DNA of 64,000 nt, taken from assembly GCA_017395215.1 (NCBI GenBank), contig JAFPVW010000137.1:1-64000 (forward strand), in the 5' to 3' direction. This document shows positions 23,165-31,518 of this stretch, in pieces. This DNA is from Prevotella sp. GTDB lineage: Bacteria > Bacteroidota > Bacteroidia > Bacteroidales > Bacteroidaceae. Each line of letters starts with the position of its first letter. Position 1 is the first letter of the stretch. The translations under genes were made by a program, and so were the position numbers. Below the pieces are notes generated by a model. It did no database searches and had not been told where the DNA came from. It saw only the letters and a program-made list of their open reading frames with translations.

Positions 23165-24283
23165 CTAATCTATTGTCAGTGAACGGTTCTTGATTCGCTG
23201 GGGTATGGTGACGAAGAGGTTCCACCAGTAGCGCCGCTCCTCGCGCAGCACGCCGTGACTCTCCTCCGGGCAGAACCATATCAGGCCTAAGGCATGGCGC
23301 CGCCCGCCGTAGAACCGCTGCCACGCAGTGTTGGCCACCCTCGGCGTGGTGTACCAGCCGAAGTTGCCGCCGTCGAGTATGCGGTGCAGCAGCCAGCGGC
23401 CTCGCCGACGGTCGGGCTTGGCTATCATCAGCGCCTTGGGCAGACGGTAGACCTCTGCCAACACCCACATCAGTGCCTTCCCCACATGTCGCAGCCCCAG
23501 TTCCCTCAGTCGCGCGCCTATCTGGCGGCGCTCATCGTCGGTGGCCGACCGCAGGAGCAGGTAGTAGTCGGTGACCTGGCGCAGCCCCACGCCGAACTGC
23601 ACGGCATGGCGGCCGATGTGCGACAGCTGCATGGCCAGAGCGAAGGCGGTGGAGGGCACGCGGAAGCCGGTTTCGCAGAGCGCCGCGCCCTCGGCGAACC
23701 GCTGCATGAGATACGCCTGCAGCCGCCGGTCGGTCCTGGGATTGAGGTTACCCGAGCCGGGCTTGAAGTGTACCTCCACCTCGATGCCGTCCTCGTCGGG
23801 CGCGAGGTGGAAGTGGTGGGGCGACTTGCTGTCGGCACCCTCGGCCATGCCGAGTGCAATGAGGGTTGCCTCTGCGCGCTCGCGGCCGCCGTCGACGTAG
23901 AGGTCGATGTCGCCCGGCTGGCGGCTGAGCGGGTCGGGGTAGAGCCGCGCGTTGGCCTGCCCCTTGAGGACGGCGGTGTGGTGGTCCTGCTGTTCGAAGA
24001 GGGCGGTCAGCCGGGCGGCCTTGCGGTTCTGCAGGTCGTTGAGGCCGGCTATTACCTCCGCATCGCAGGCCCACTGCATGACCAGCCGCTGCGGAACGTC
24101 CGCCGGCGACGCTTCCGACAGGCGCGACACGCCGCGGAACGTCACGCCGACCATCGACTGCCGGCACGCACAGGCATAGAGCTTCCCCCACTCCTCTGCC
24201 GTAGGCCGGTGGGGGAAGCTCTCATCAATGCCAAGCGAGAAGCGCAGCAAGGCGAGGAAAATCTGGTCCAGACTCGTTGTCAT
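23165..24283 (-). CDS. Nucleotidyltransferase-family protein (PF14907-like)
   Basis: 372 residues from ATG 24283 (a GTG lies directly upstream). The N-terminal half has the signature of the uncharacterised nucleotidyltransferase family: FEQQDHHTAVLKGQANARLY followed by GDIDLYVDGGRERAE (metal-binding aspartates of the GDIDL motif). The C-terminal half is helical. In other bacteria such genes occur with PqqD proteins and peptide-modification clusters. The same pairing is seen here, with a 60-residue peptide gene upstream. It has its own promoter (24353-24360) inside a 100-bp segment that is duplicated at 27225-27328. The nucleotide and target are unknown. Confidence 0.88.
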   Translation of the reverse strand: MTTSLDQIFLALLRFSLGIDESFPHRPTAEEWGKLYACACRQSMVGVTFRGVSRLSEASPADVPQRLVMQWACDAEVIAGLNDLQNRKAARLTALFEQQDHHTAVLKGQANARLYPDPLSRQPGDIDLYVDGGRERAEATLIALGMAEGADSKSPHHFHLAPDEDGIEVEVHFKPGSGNLNPRTDRRLQAYLMQRFAEGAALCETGFRVPSTAFALAMQLSHIGRHAVQFGVGLRQVTDYYLLLRSATDDERRQIGARLRELGLRHVGKALMWVLAEVYRLPKALMIAKPDRRRGRWLLHRILDGGNFGWYTTPRVANTAWQRFYGGRRHALGLIWFCPEESHGVLREERRYWWNLFVTIPQRIKNRSLTID

Positions 24284-24296
24284 CACTCCGTAGTCT

Positions 24297-24396
24297 CTTC
24301 GAATATTTAGTGTTTTTATCCTTTGTTTTGTTCTGCTTTCTTAAATCGTCTACAAAGATACGCATTTACGCTGAACCACACAAAACTTTTCCCTAT
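24297..24396 (-). promoter_or_regulatory. Duplicated promoter/leader segment, copy A
   Basis: -7 box TATCTTTG at 24353-24360 with leader AAACAAAGGATAAAAACACT. The segment matches 27225-27328 almost throughout. It drives the nucleotidyltransferase and PqqD genes. Confidence 0.7.
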
Positions 24397-24444
24397 AAAT
24401 ATTACAGAGGAGCTCCGTAGTTGGGAGTCATGACCCATAGAAGG

Positions 24445-24627
24445 TCACTGGAAATCCTGCCAGTGGCCCGATGTACCGTGCAATAAGCTCGGGCCGCCGC
24501 CGATGCTGCCGCTGCCGCTCAGCAGGTGGGCCTCACCCGAAATTTCCACCACCCTCATCGTGGCCTTCTGATAGTTGCGCCGTGCGCCGTTCTTCATATC
24601 GTTTGTTGTTGTCATAGCTGTTTCCAC
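24445..24627 (-). CDS. 60-residue peptide with LLSGSG motif
   Basis: It starts METAMTTTNDMKNGARRNYQ (ATG 24597, MKNGARRNYQK, is an alternative), then KATMRVVEISGEAHLLSGSG and SIGGGPSLLHGTSGHW. It has no signal peptide, begins 6 bases after the stop of the secreted FISUMP-like gene, and is followed by the nucleotidyltransferase and PqqD genes. The layout (basic start, hydrophobic VVEI, LLSGSG, then a Gly/Ser-rich end) recalls a leader with a Gly-rich core and matches the 54-residue protein at 4168. A peptide precursor recognised by PqqD is a plausible inference, not shown. Confidence 0.6.
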   Translation of the reverse strand: METAMTTTNDMKNGARRNYQKATMRVVEISGEAHLLSGSGSIGGGPSLLHGTSGHWQDFQ

Positions 24628-24633
24628 CTTACA

Positions 24634-26244
24634 TTATTTGATGATTACTTTCTTTCCGTTGTTCACATAGACGCCCTTCACGGTGGGCTTGCCTGCGATG
24701 CGGCGACCGTCCAGCGAGTACCACGTCCCGCCGTCCAGCGTCACCTCGCCAGTCTTCGTCAGCAGCGAGCCGATGGCCGTCACCTCGCCGTTGGCACTGA
24801 CCAGGCGCACCTTGATGGTCTCAGGCAGCGGCTCGGCCTCGCGCTTCGCGCCGCGAGCCCCGGCGAAGCTCGCATTCTCCAAGTAGCAGCGCATGGGCTG
24901 GATGCGAACGTATTCGCCAGCCTTCACGAACTGGCCCTGGCTGATGCCCTGCTCGTTCACGTCCTGAGCCGAGAAACCGTAGATGCCCGTAGGGGCGTCT
25001 GTCCACTCGATGGTCTCGTAGGTGCCCTTGAACGTCCAGCCGTTGCTCGTGGTCTCTCCTGCCGTAAAGGTTGCGGGCACATCAGCGATAGTTCCGGTAA
25101 ATGTCACGCTGCTTGCTGCCGGAGTGAACAGATACGGTGTGTTGGCCGTCAGCGTCGTTGCAGCGGGTTCGGTCATCGTGGCTACGTACTCGTTGCCTTC
25201 CTTCTCGATGTTCGTAAAGGCATAGAACGAGCCGTCTCCCGTCTTCTTCGCGTAGGCGAAGGGCAGGCACACCGTCGAGGTCTTGCCGCTGGTGAACGAG
25301 CGCGTGTAGGTCACGTCAACCGTCTGCCCGGCGTATGCCGACAGGCCCGACAGGTCGTTGCCGTCGGTCAGCGTGACTGCGTCACGCACGAGGCGCACAG
25401 GGAAGCCTGTACATGGATCATAAGGATAGGTTTGTATGTTATAGTGTTGATCGGCAAAATAGATGCCATCTCTCTTGCTGCCATTGGAGGCATCCACAGT
25501 CGACGACCAGAAGTAGCAAACTACAGTAGCATCTGTCTGATGCTGGGCAATGGTAGTGCCTGTGCGGTGACCCTGGGCCGGCAGGAACACGCACCCCTTG
25601 GCAGCAAGAGCTGTCCACTGAGCAGAGGTACATGAGGTAGCCCATGCGCTTTTGCCGTTGACGGCGCCCCATGATGTAGCCTCACTGTTAGCGAAGTTAA
25701 CGCCGTCGGGGAATAGAATCACGCCTTTAACACTTGTGTCGTCAGTATTGATGGTAGCCATGGTGTAGCGGCCATCGCTTGTACCGTTGACGGTGCTGCC
25801 GCTCGCGCGAGTGTTGACCAAATAATTCCACTCATTATTCGTGAGTGTGCGCCAGCCCTCGCCCATTTGGGTTCCCCAATCCACGAAATCACCGCTGTAA
25901 TCGCCGGCCGTAGTGCTGTTGTTGATGCCAAAATACGTCTTGGCAGTGCTCCATCCGAAGAGGTCAACGGTGGCGTTGTCCACAGTCGATACACTGCCAT
26001 TGCCATTGATTGTGGTGTTAGCAGTGGCATTGCCAATGCAGTCCCACTGGTTCGTGGCGAACGCCCACGTCCATGTACTACCCCCGTTAGAGGTCGTGGC
26101 CTGCAGGTTACCCTTTGAAAACCGCACCTTGTCGCCCGAGGAATTGATGGTGAAAGCACCACCGAGTGCATCGGCAACATCGGCCCATGCGCCCGTCGCC
26201 GCCGTCATGAGCAGCACGAGCATTGAAAGTAATTTTCTTCTCAT
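24634..26244 (-). CDS. Secreted FISUMP-like surface protein
   Basis: 536 residues with signal peptide (ends GAWA). The N-terminal half has a repeat-free lectin-like domain typical of Bacteroidales: KVRFSKGNLQATTS, WTWAFATNQWDCIG, DLFGWSTAKTYFGINN, GWRTLTNNEWNYLVNTR, GVILFPDGVNF, FLPAQGHRTG, YFWSSTVDAS and FPVRLVRDA (FISUMP or sulfatase-modifying-like fold). Beta-rich domains follow, then the tail WYSLDGRRI ... GVYVNNGKKVIIK. The function is probably surface binding. The stop is followed by the 60-residue LLSGSG peptide gene on the same strand. No clear promoter core is visible upstream. Confidence 0.85.
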   Translation of the reverse strand: MRRKLLSMLVLLMTAATGAWADVADALGGAFTINSSGDKVRFSKGNLQATTSNGGSTWTWAFATNQWDCIGNATANTTINGNGSVSTVDNATVDLFGWSTAKTYFGINNSTTAGDYSGDFVDWGTQMGEGWRTLTNNEWNYLVNTRASGSTVNGTSDGRYTMATINTDDTSVKGVILFPDGVNFANSEATSWGAVNGKSAWATSCTSAQWTALAAKGCVFLPAQGHRTGTTIAQHQTDATVVCYFWSSTVDASNGSKRDGIYFADQHYNIQTYPYDPCTGFPVRLVRDAVTLTDGNDLSGLSAYAGQTVDVTYTRSFTSGKTSTVCLPFAYAKKTGDGSFYAFTNIEKEGNEYVATMTEPAATTLTANTPYLFTPAASSVTFTGTIADVPATFTAGETTSNGWTFKGTYETIEWTDAPTGIYGFSAQDVNEQGISQGQFVKAGEYVRIQPMRCYLENASFAGARGAKREAEPLPETIKVRLVSANGEVTAIGSLLTKTGEVTLDGGTWYSLDGRRIAGKPTVKGVYVNNGKKVIIK

Positions 26245-26429
26245 AATTCTCTTTTGTTTTTTTATTGTTTATAAATTATTGATTCTAATATGACTGCAGA
26301 AATCTTTGTCGCGGGGGACAAAAACCAATCAGGCTTTCCCTGCTTTGTTGCAAGAAAAGCCGTATCTTGACGCGGGCGACCCGCGCGCATAAATAAGATG
26401 TTGTGCTATTCTCTTGTAGGCGAGCGCCT

Positions 26430-26446
26430 GAGAGAGAGAGAGAGAG
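26430..26446. repeat. GA dinucleotide tract in intergenic region
   Basis: (GA)8G in the 350-base gap 26245-26595, upstream of the FISUMP-like gene and downstream of the PIN toxin. A small GCGGGCGACCCGC hairpin (about 26371-26383) is also present. Nothing else was recognised. Confidence 0.6.
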
Positions 26447-26595
26447 TAATCAAATTTTCGAGACCGCCAAGCATCCGGCCAACAATTTCGTTGGTCTTAA
26501 CATAGTTTACGATATGTCCGTCTCGGTGGTGCATAAAAGTCTCTCTCGCCGTTATTCAGTTATTCAGTGGTTATGCCGTTGATTGGTTAGTTGGA

Positions 26596-27039
26596 TTACT
26601 GCGGAATCTTCCTAATCTTCTCAGGGCGCAGCACGGCGATGCCTGGTAGGAAGCGGTAATCCTTGTAATTGTTGGTCACGACGATGTAGCATTTCTGCTT
26701 CTTCGCCATCACGAACTGCACGTTGTCCTCAATGTCAGCTCCCGTCTCAACGAGGGCGGCATCGATGTCGCGAGTCGTGAAGTCGATGATGTTGAAGCGG
26801 TGCTGCAGCTCGCGCACCACGCTGGTAATCTCCTCGTTCGATTTCTTTTTCTGATAGACAGAAATCAACTGCGCCACGCTGAGCGTTGAGATATAGAGCT
26901 TCTTGCCCGTCAGCGCGAACAGGTAGTGCAGACAGTCGGCATCCTTCTGGTAGCGGGCATCGCCGCTGTAGCCTCCTACGAGGACGTTAGTGTCCACGAA
27001 TACGTGGTTGGGATTAAATTTGAATGCTTGCTTCGTCAT
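26596..27039 (-). CDS. PIN-domain toxin (VapC-like)
   Basis: 147 residues. PIN-type acidic residues occur in order: VFVDTNVLVG near the start, an acidic D/E in QKDADCLHYL, and DIDAALVETGADIEDNVQFV, followed by CYIVVTNNYKDYRF. PIN nucleases cut RNA and are usually held in check by a co-encoded antitoxin. Here a 59-codon ORF ends 3 bases upstream, and both are read from the duplicated promoter segment at 27225-27328. Confidence 0.9.
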   Translation of the reverse strand: MTKQAFKFNPNHVFVDTNVLVGGYSGDARYQKDADCLHYLFALTGKKLYISTLSVAQLISVYQKKKSNEEITSVVRELQHRFNIIDFTTRDIDAALVETGADIEDNVQFVMAKKQKCYIVVTNNYKDYRFLPGIAVLRPEKIRKIPQ

Positions 27040-27042
27040 CGT

Positions 27043-27222
27043 TCAGAAAGCGAGGTTGGGGAACTGGGCCTTCTCCTGTTCCGTGAGTTCGTCTATCTTA
27101 CCAGCCATCCAGACGCCAAGCAGGAAGTCAACGAGTTCCTTACGCTTGAGTCCGTTCTTCTGTAGCAGTAGTTCGAGCACGCCGCGGCGCTCCTTCTCCA
27201 CTTGTTTCTGTTTCTCACTCAT
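27043..27222 (-). CDS. 59-residue probable antitoxin
   Basis: ATG 27222 opens MSEKQKQVEKERRGVLELLL, then QKNGLKRKELVDFLLGVWMA and GKIDELTEQEKAQFPNLAF. It is strongly helical and charged, with a possible DNA-contact N-terminus. It ends at 27043, 3 bases before the PIN toxin start, and begins 3 bases after the duplicated leader (27225). It does not look like the usual ribbon-helix-helix or AbrB antitoxins. The antitoxin role is inferred from its position. Confidence 0.7.
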   Translation of the reverse strand: MSEKQKQVEKERRGVLELLLQKNGLKRKELVDFLLGVWMAGKIDELTEQEKAQFPNLAF

Positions 27223-27224
27223 AT

Positions 27225-27328
27225 CTTCGAACGCTTAGTGTTTTTATCCTTTGTTTTATTGTGCTTTCTTAAATCGGCTACAAAGATACGCATTTACTTT
27301 GAATCATACAACTTTTTTCCTAAAAAAT
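27225..27328 (-). promoter_or_regulatory. Duplicated promoter/leader segment, copy B
   Basis: -7 box TATCTTTG at 27281-27288; the leader is nearly identical to 24297-24396. It drives the small ORF and the PIN toxin. Confidence 0.7.
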
Positions 27329-27400
27329 GAACAGAGTAGCACCATTTCCGTCCCTTTCCCCCGCTTTCTGGAATCGGGTGAATCGCAGATGGTTCGATAG

Positions 27401-28114
27401 TCAGTTGAACAGAGCACCGTGCTGCTTGATTCGGCTGAGCATGTTGGCAGGGGCGTTGCCTTTCGGGAAGACGACAGCCTCGCCGCACAAGGCTCCGCAC
27501 TTCGTGCCGCCGATGTAAAAGACGTCAGCCGTGCGGGCCAGCAGCGGCAGCGTCACATCCTCACTCGCTGCCAGGCCGTAGGCCAGCCGAGCGCCGTCGA
27601 CATATAGCCGCAGTCCGTACTCACGACAGACATCGTGGAAGGCCGTCAGTTCGCGGGCCGTGTAGAGCGTACCAAGTTCTGTGGGCAGTGTGATATAGAC
27701 CATACCCGGACGAACCATGTGCTCCGCCGTCTCATCGGCAAACCAGTCCGTCAGCCACGCGCGCAGCTCTGCCACGTCGAGCTTCCCGTCGTGTGCCGGC
27801 AATGCCATCACCTTATGGCCGGTAAACTCGACCGCGCCTGCCTCGTGGACATTGATGTGGGCCGTCTCCGGACAGACTACGCCTTCGTAGGGCTGAAATA
27901 CACAGTCGATAATCGTGGCATTGGTCTGCGTGCCACCCGTCAGAAACCAGATTTCAGCCTCCGGGGCCTCGCAGGCCTCCCGGATCAGCCGCCGCGCCTC
28001 CACGCTGAAGCGGTCGTCGCCATAGCTCTGCGTCCGCTGGCCATTGGTCTCCACAAGATGGCGCAGCACAGCCTCGTGCGCTCCGTTGTTGTAATCGCTT
28101 TCGAGATGAATCAT
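27401..28114 (-). pseudogene. Threonine aldolase, C-terminally truncated
   Basis: From ATG 28114 (MIHLESDYNNGAHEAVLRHL) the protein follows low-specificity L-threonine aldolase (PLP fold type I): WFLTGGTQTNATI, HINVHEAGAVEFTGHK, LYVDGARLAYGL and the PLP-lysine motif YIGGTKCGALCGE. It stops after KQHGALFN at 237 residues, where the family continues for about 100 more residues. The small C-terminal domain is therefore missing and the enzyme is very likely inactive. The junction lies close to 27400, next to the duplicated promoter copy B. Confidence 0.85.
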
Positions 28115-28149
28115 CGTAAAGACTAAAGAGTAAACGGGCATTACAGAGT

Positions 28150-28850
28150 TTACTCTCCCATCAGCAAGTCCACCAGCCCCTTGTCCTTGAACGCGTGCTT
28201 CTGCTGGTCCCAGAAGCCGAAGTCGGCATCGTAGCACCACGTCGTCCAGGCGATGTTGTTCTCCTTGAAGACGGTCAGCATGTCCTTCGTCCACTTATAG
28301 GCCAGCTCGCGGTCGACGGGTTCGTAGACGCCCCACTCGCCGCAGAACAGCTGCAGGCCATACTTGTTGGCAGCGGCAATGGCATCGGCGAAGTCCTGAC
28401 GGATCTTGTCGATGTTCCACTCCTCCTTGGTGTACTGCTCCAGTTCAGGCTTCAGCGAGTCGGGAGCAGCCTCGTAGTCTTCCTTCGACACCAGGATGCC
28501 AGGATAGTTGACCTTGCCGGTGTACTTGCCGATGGGTGTCCACCAAGCGCCGTAATGGGTCAGGATCATGGGGTTGTAATAGTGGAACGAGAGGATGATG
28601 TTCTTGTCGCCCTCGGGCACCTTCAGGTCCTTGATGGTGCCGTAGCTCTGCCACATGTTGCTGCCGATGACGAGGGTGCGCTGCGGCTCACGCTCGCGCA
28701 GTGCCTTGTGTACCTTCGCTATGAGCGCGTTCCACTGCTCGTGGTCGTCGGCCACCGGCTCGTTCATGAACTCATAGGCCACGGAGTCGTTGCTGTAGCC
28801 CTTCAGCACGTCGCTCAGCTGGTACCACATATCGATGAGCTGCTGCTGGG
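28150..28850 (-). pseudogene. GH5 endoglucanase, N-terminally truncated
   Basis: The conserved part starts around MWYQLSDVLKGYSND and contains both catalytic glutamates of glycoside hydrolase family 5: acid/base in VAYEFMNEP and nucleophile in LQLFCGEWGVYEP, with FHYYNPMILTHYGAWWTP between them. The N-terminal third (signal peptide and first beta strands) is gone. Upstream the reading frame continues into the antisense of a SusD fragment, so the visible start is artificial. It was probably once part of a polysaccharide-utilisation locus. Confidence 0.8.
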
Positions 28851-29046
28851 CCTGCTCGACGAGCGCATGCTCGAGCTGTGCTGGGAGGGCTGGCGACGAC
28901 AGGACCTGATTCGCTTCGGGAAGTACCGTTCTCTCTACACTGGGCCTGACGCCATCGACGAGAGTGACGGCCACACGACCGTTTTCCCCATTCCCGGCGA
29001 CGTGGTCACCCTCAACAACAAAATACACCAGAACAAAGGATACTAA
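28850..29046 (+). pseudogene. SusD/RagB C-terminal remnant
   Basis: Plus-strand reading gives LLDERMLELCWEGWRRQDLI, RFGKYRS, then DGHTTVFPIPGDVVTLNNKI and HQNKGY before the stop. This is the standard C-terminal end of SusD-type starch-binding lipoproteins. Only about 65 codons remain; they are joined tail to head with the GH5 remnant on the other strand. Confidence 0.8.
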
Positions 29047-29110
29047 GAAAAAAAACAGCCGTCTGATAAAAATAATTGCCGTCAGCCCTTGCCGTTTCTA
29101 TTTTTTTTCG

Positions 29111-29118
29111 TACCTTTG
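29111..29118 (+). promoter_or_regulatory. -7 box TACCTTTG of candidate RNA
   Basis: Perfect core; transcription would start near 29125, just before the structured region. Confidence 0.65.
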
Positions 29119-29124
29119 CAAACA

Positions 29125-29339
29125 AATAAAAAGACAACAATACGGGTCGTACCTGATAGATCGGGATACTCTACATTAAAAAAACAAAAACTCGGGATGA
29201 CTTCTCTTGTCAATGGCGGGCCATGTTATTACCCTGTATAGGGGAGCTTGCAAAAGCCGGTGGATTACAACGACGGAGAGCGCCCACATCGTGTGAAACA
29301 GGAGTTTTCACCAAATCATCGGTACGACCCTTCTTTTTT
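29125..29339 (+). ncRNA. Candidate structured RNA, 6S-like layout
   Basis: About 200 nt with its own promoter. Closing stem GGGTCGTACC (29144-29153) pairs with GGTACGACCC (29321-29330) and is followed by a pyrimidine/T-run (29331-29339), as in a terminator. Inner segments can pair (for example GGCG near 29215 with CGCC near 29281) around an open central part. This fits a 6S-type RNA (the 6S-Flavo family is known in Bacteroidota), but I could not match a consensus. No FMN-riboswitch signature is present although ribE follows. Confidence 0.55.
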
Positions 29340-29399
29340 CTCCTCTTCCTGAATAGTAGTAAATCGAAAATAGAAAATCCGTAAATCGTAAATTACATC

Positions 29400-29999
29400 A
29401 TGTTTTCTGGAATCATCGAAGAATTTGCAACCGTCGTAGCCATCAGCCACGACCGCGAGAATATTGACTTTACGCTGACCTGTTCGTTTACAGGCGAACT
29501 GAAGATTGACCAAAGCGTCGCCCACAATGGCGTCTGCCTGACCGTAGTCCGCATCGAGGGCGACAACTACGTCGTCACCGCCATGAAGGAAACGCTCGAC
29601 CGCTCGAACTTAGGGCTGCTCAAAGTGGGCGACAAGGTAAATGTGGAGCGCTCGATGCTGATGAACGGACGACTCGACGGCCACATCGTGCAGGGACATG
29701 TCGACCAGACGGCACGCTGTACCGCCAAGGAGGATGCCGGCGGCAGCACCTACTTCACCTTCAGCTACGACTTCGATGCCGAGAAGGCGCGCAACGGATA
29801 CTTCACTGTCGACAAGGGCTCAGTCACCGTCAACGGCGTCTCGCTGACCGTCTGCAATCCCACCCGCGACTCTTTCCAGGTGGCCATCATTCCCTATACG
29901 ATGGAGCACACCAACTTCCAGGACATCAACATCGGGACGGTTGTCAACCTCGAGTTTGACATCCTCGGCAAGTACATCGCCCGTCTACAGCAGCTCTAA
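29400..29999 (+). CDS. ribE: Riboflavin synthase, alpha subunit
   Basis: 199 residues. Two tandem lumazine-binding domains (about 1-95 and 96-190), starting with the family hallmark [19 protein letters not shown] in the first and [14 protein letters not shown] in the second repeat. It converts two 6,7-dimethyl-8-ribityllumazine molecules into riboflavin plus the pyrimidine precursor. ribH lies 1.5 kb away at 31519. The AT-rich GTAAATC-type repeat precedes the start. The end overlaps convergent xth by 15 bases. Confidence 0.97.
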   Translation: MFSGIIEEFATVVAISHDRENIDFTLTCSFTGELKIDQSVAHNGVCLTVVRIEGDNYVVTAMKETLDRSNLGLLKVGDKVNVERSMLMNGRLDGHIVQGHVDQTARCTAKEDAGGSTYFTFSYDFDAEKARNGYFTVDKGSVTVNGVSLTVCNPTRDSFQVAIIPYTMEHTNFQDINIGTVVNLEFDILGKYIARLQQL

Positions 30000-30734
30000 T
30001 TCCACCGGACAGTGGTCGCTGCCAAGGATGTCGGTGTGAATCTTTGCATCCTTGATGCGGTCGCGCAGGCGGTTGCTGACAACGAAGTAGTCGATGCGCC
30101 AGCCGGCGTTCTTCTGACGTGCCTGGAACCGGTACGACCACCACGAATAAGTCACCTGCTCAGGATACTTCCAACGGAAAGTGTCGGTAAAACCGCTGTC
30201 TAACAGACGGCTGAACTTCTGGCGCTCCTCGTCGGTGAAGCCGGCATTGCGGCGGTTGGTCTTGGGGTTCTTAAGGTCGATTTCCTCGTGGGCCACATTC
30301 AAGTCGCCGCAGACGATGACGGGTTTCCTCTCATCGAGCTTCCGCAGATAGGCCAGGAAGTCGTCTTCCCAGCGCATGCGGTAGTCCAGGCGTTTCAGTT
30401 CGTCCTGTGAGTTAGGCACATAGGCCGTTACAAGGAAGAAGTCCTCCGTCTCGACCGTGATGACGCGCCCTTCGTGGTCGTGCTCGTCGACGCCGATGCC
30501 ATAGCCTACGCTGAGCGGCTGGTGGCGGGTGTAGATGGCCGTACCAGAGTAGCCTTTCTTGTCGGCATAGTTCCAAAACGACTGGTAGCCCTCAAACTGA
30601 AGGTCCAGCTGGCCGGCTTGCATCTTTGTCTCCTGCAGACAGAAGAAGTCAGCATCAAGCTGCCTGAATACATCACTGAAGCCCTTGCCCTCGCAAGCGC
30701 GAAGTCCGTTGACATTCCACGAAATAAGTTTCAT
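29985..30734 (-). CDS. xth: Exodeoxyribonuclease III
   Basis: 249 residues from ATG 30734 ([13 protein letters not shown]); the open frame extends further upstream but lacks the family sequence. Motifs of the AP-endonuclease/exonuclease III family: [58 protein letters not shown] and [12 protein letters not shown] (catalytic Asp-His). It repairs abasic sites and degrades DNA from the 3' end. The promoter core TATTTTTG lies at 30764-30771. Confidence 0.97.
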   Translation of the reverse strand: MKLISWNVNGLRACEGKGFSDVFRQLDADFFCLQETKMQAGQLDLQFEGYQSFWNYADKKGYSGTAIYTRHQPLSVGYGIGVDEHDHEGRVITVETEDFFLVTAYVPNSQDELKRLDYRMRWEDDFLAYLRKLDERKPVIVCGDLNVAHEEIDLKNPKTNRRNAGFTDEERQKFSRLLDSGFTDTFRWKYPEQVTYSWWSYRFQARQKNAGWRIDYFVVSNRLRDRIKDAKIHTDILGSDHCPVELELL

Positions 30735-30763
30735 TCTGCTAATGGGTTTTGTTCTTTTCTTTG

Positions 30764-30771
30764 CAAAAATA
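30764..30771 (-). promoter_or_regulatory. -7 box TATTTTTG for xth
   Basis: Core 29 bases before ATG 30734. Confidence 0.55.
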
Positions 30772-30815
30772 ATGAAAAAGCGTGAAACAGCCAAACGATT
30801 ATTGAAAGTTTTTAG

Positions 30816-30823
30816 TAATTTTG
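30816..30823 (+). promoter_or_regulatory. -7 box TAATTTTG for the AlkZ-related gene
   Basis: Core 22 bases before ATG 30846. Confidence 0.6.
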
Positions 30824-30845
30824 CACCAAAACAAGCAGAAAGCGT

Positions 30846-31514
30846 ATGAGAGACACCGAAATACACAGCTGTGCCGAGTTGATGGCGCATATCCAGCAGG
30901 TGGGGTTCCTGCCCCTTCTCTACAGCGGCATCAGGGGATTCTCGGCCGAGGAGATTGTCGACGACGACTGCCGCTACGTGGTCATGCCCGACGGCGGCTG
31001 GGACTGGCCTCTGTGGAAATGGAAAGGCCCTATAGTGACTGAGGGAAACTGCGTCTACGGCAAGTTCTTTGCCGGCAAGGCGGGATTCATCAGCCGCGAG
31101 TGGTGGCCCGACTTCTGCAACTACCGCCGCAGCATTCACCCCGTCCCCGCCGAGGGCACCATTGAAGAGGCCATTCTGAGCACACTGCGCGAACAGGGCA
31201 GCCTCATCACCCGCGAGCTGAGGGCTGCCTGCGGATTCTCCGGGCCGAAGATGCGCAGCCGGTTCGATGCCTACATCACCCGCCTGCAGATGGGCTGCCA
31301 CATCGTCACCGAGGACTTTGTCTACCCCCTCGACCGCCATAACCGCGAATACGGCTGGGGCTGGTCACTGCTGACGACGCCCGAGGCTCTTTACGGCAGG
31401 GACAGCTGCCAATGCCAACGCTCCCCAGCCGAATCGTACGCGAAGGTACTTTCCAAGCTGAGGAGCGTTGTTCCGCAAGCCTCTGAAAAAGAGTTGGAGA
31501 AGCTTGTCAGATAA
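30846..31514 (+). CDS. AlkZ-related winged-helix protein
   Basis: 222 residues. [75 protein letters not shown] and [13 protein letters not shown] recall the winged-helix domains of YcaQ/AlkZ interstrand-crosslink DNA glycosylases. The family is usually annotated AlkZ-related in Bacteroidales. A DNA-related role is plausible; glycosylase activity is not shown. It stands alone with its own promoter. Confidence 0.75.
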   Translation: MRDTEIHSCAELMAHIQQVGFLPLLYSGIRGFSAEEIVDDDCRYVVMPDGGWDWPLWKWKGPIVTEGNCVYGKFFAGKAGFISREWWPDFCNYRRSIHPVPAEGTIEEAILSTLREQGSLITRELRAACGFSGPKMRSRFDAYITRLQMGCHIVTEDFVYPLDRHNREYGWGWSLLTTPEALYGRDSCQCQRSPAESYAKVLSKLRSVVPQASEKELEKLVR

Positions 31515-31518
31515 AGCG

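Noticed and set aside
28150..29028. GH5 ORF taken from its first in-frame start
   Set aside because: The first 50 or so codons are the reverse strand of a SusD C-terminus and have no GH5 similarity; the gene is truncated.
29047..29399. FMN riboswitch upstream of ribE
   Set aside because: The conserved RFN boxes (such as GGGGCAGGGT) are absent; the structured part has a different closing stem and its own terminator-like end.
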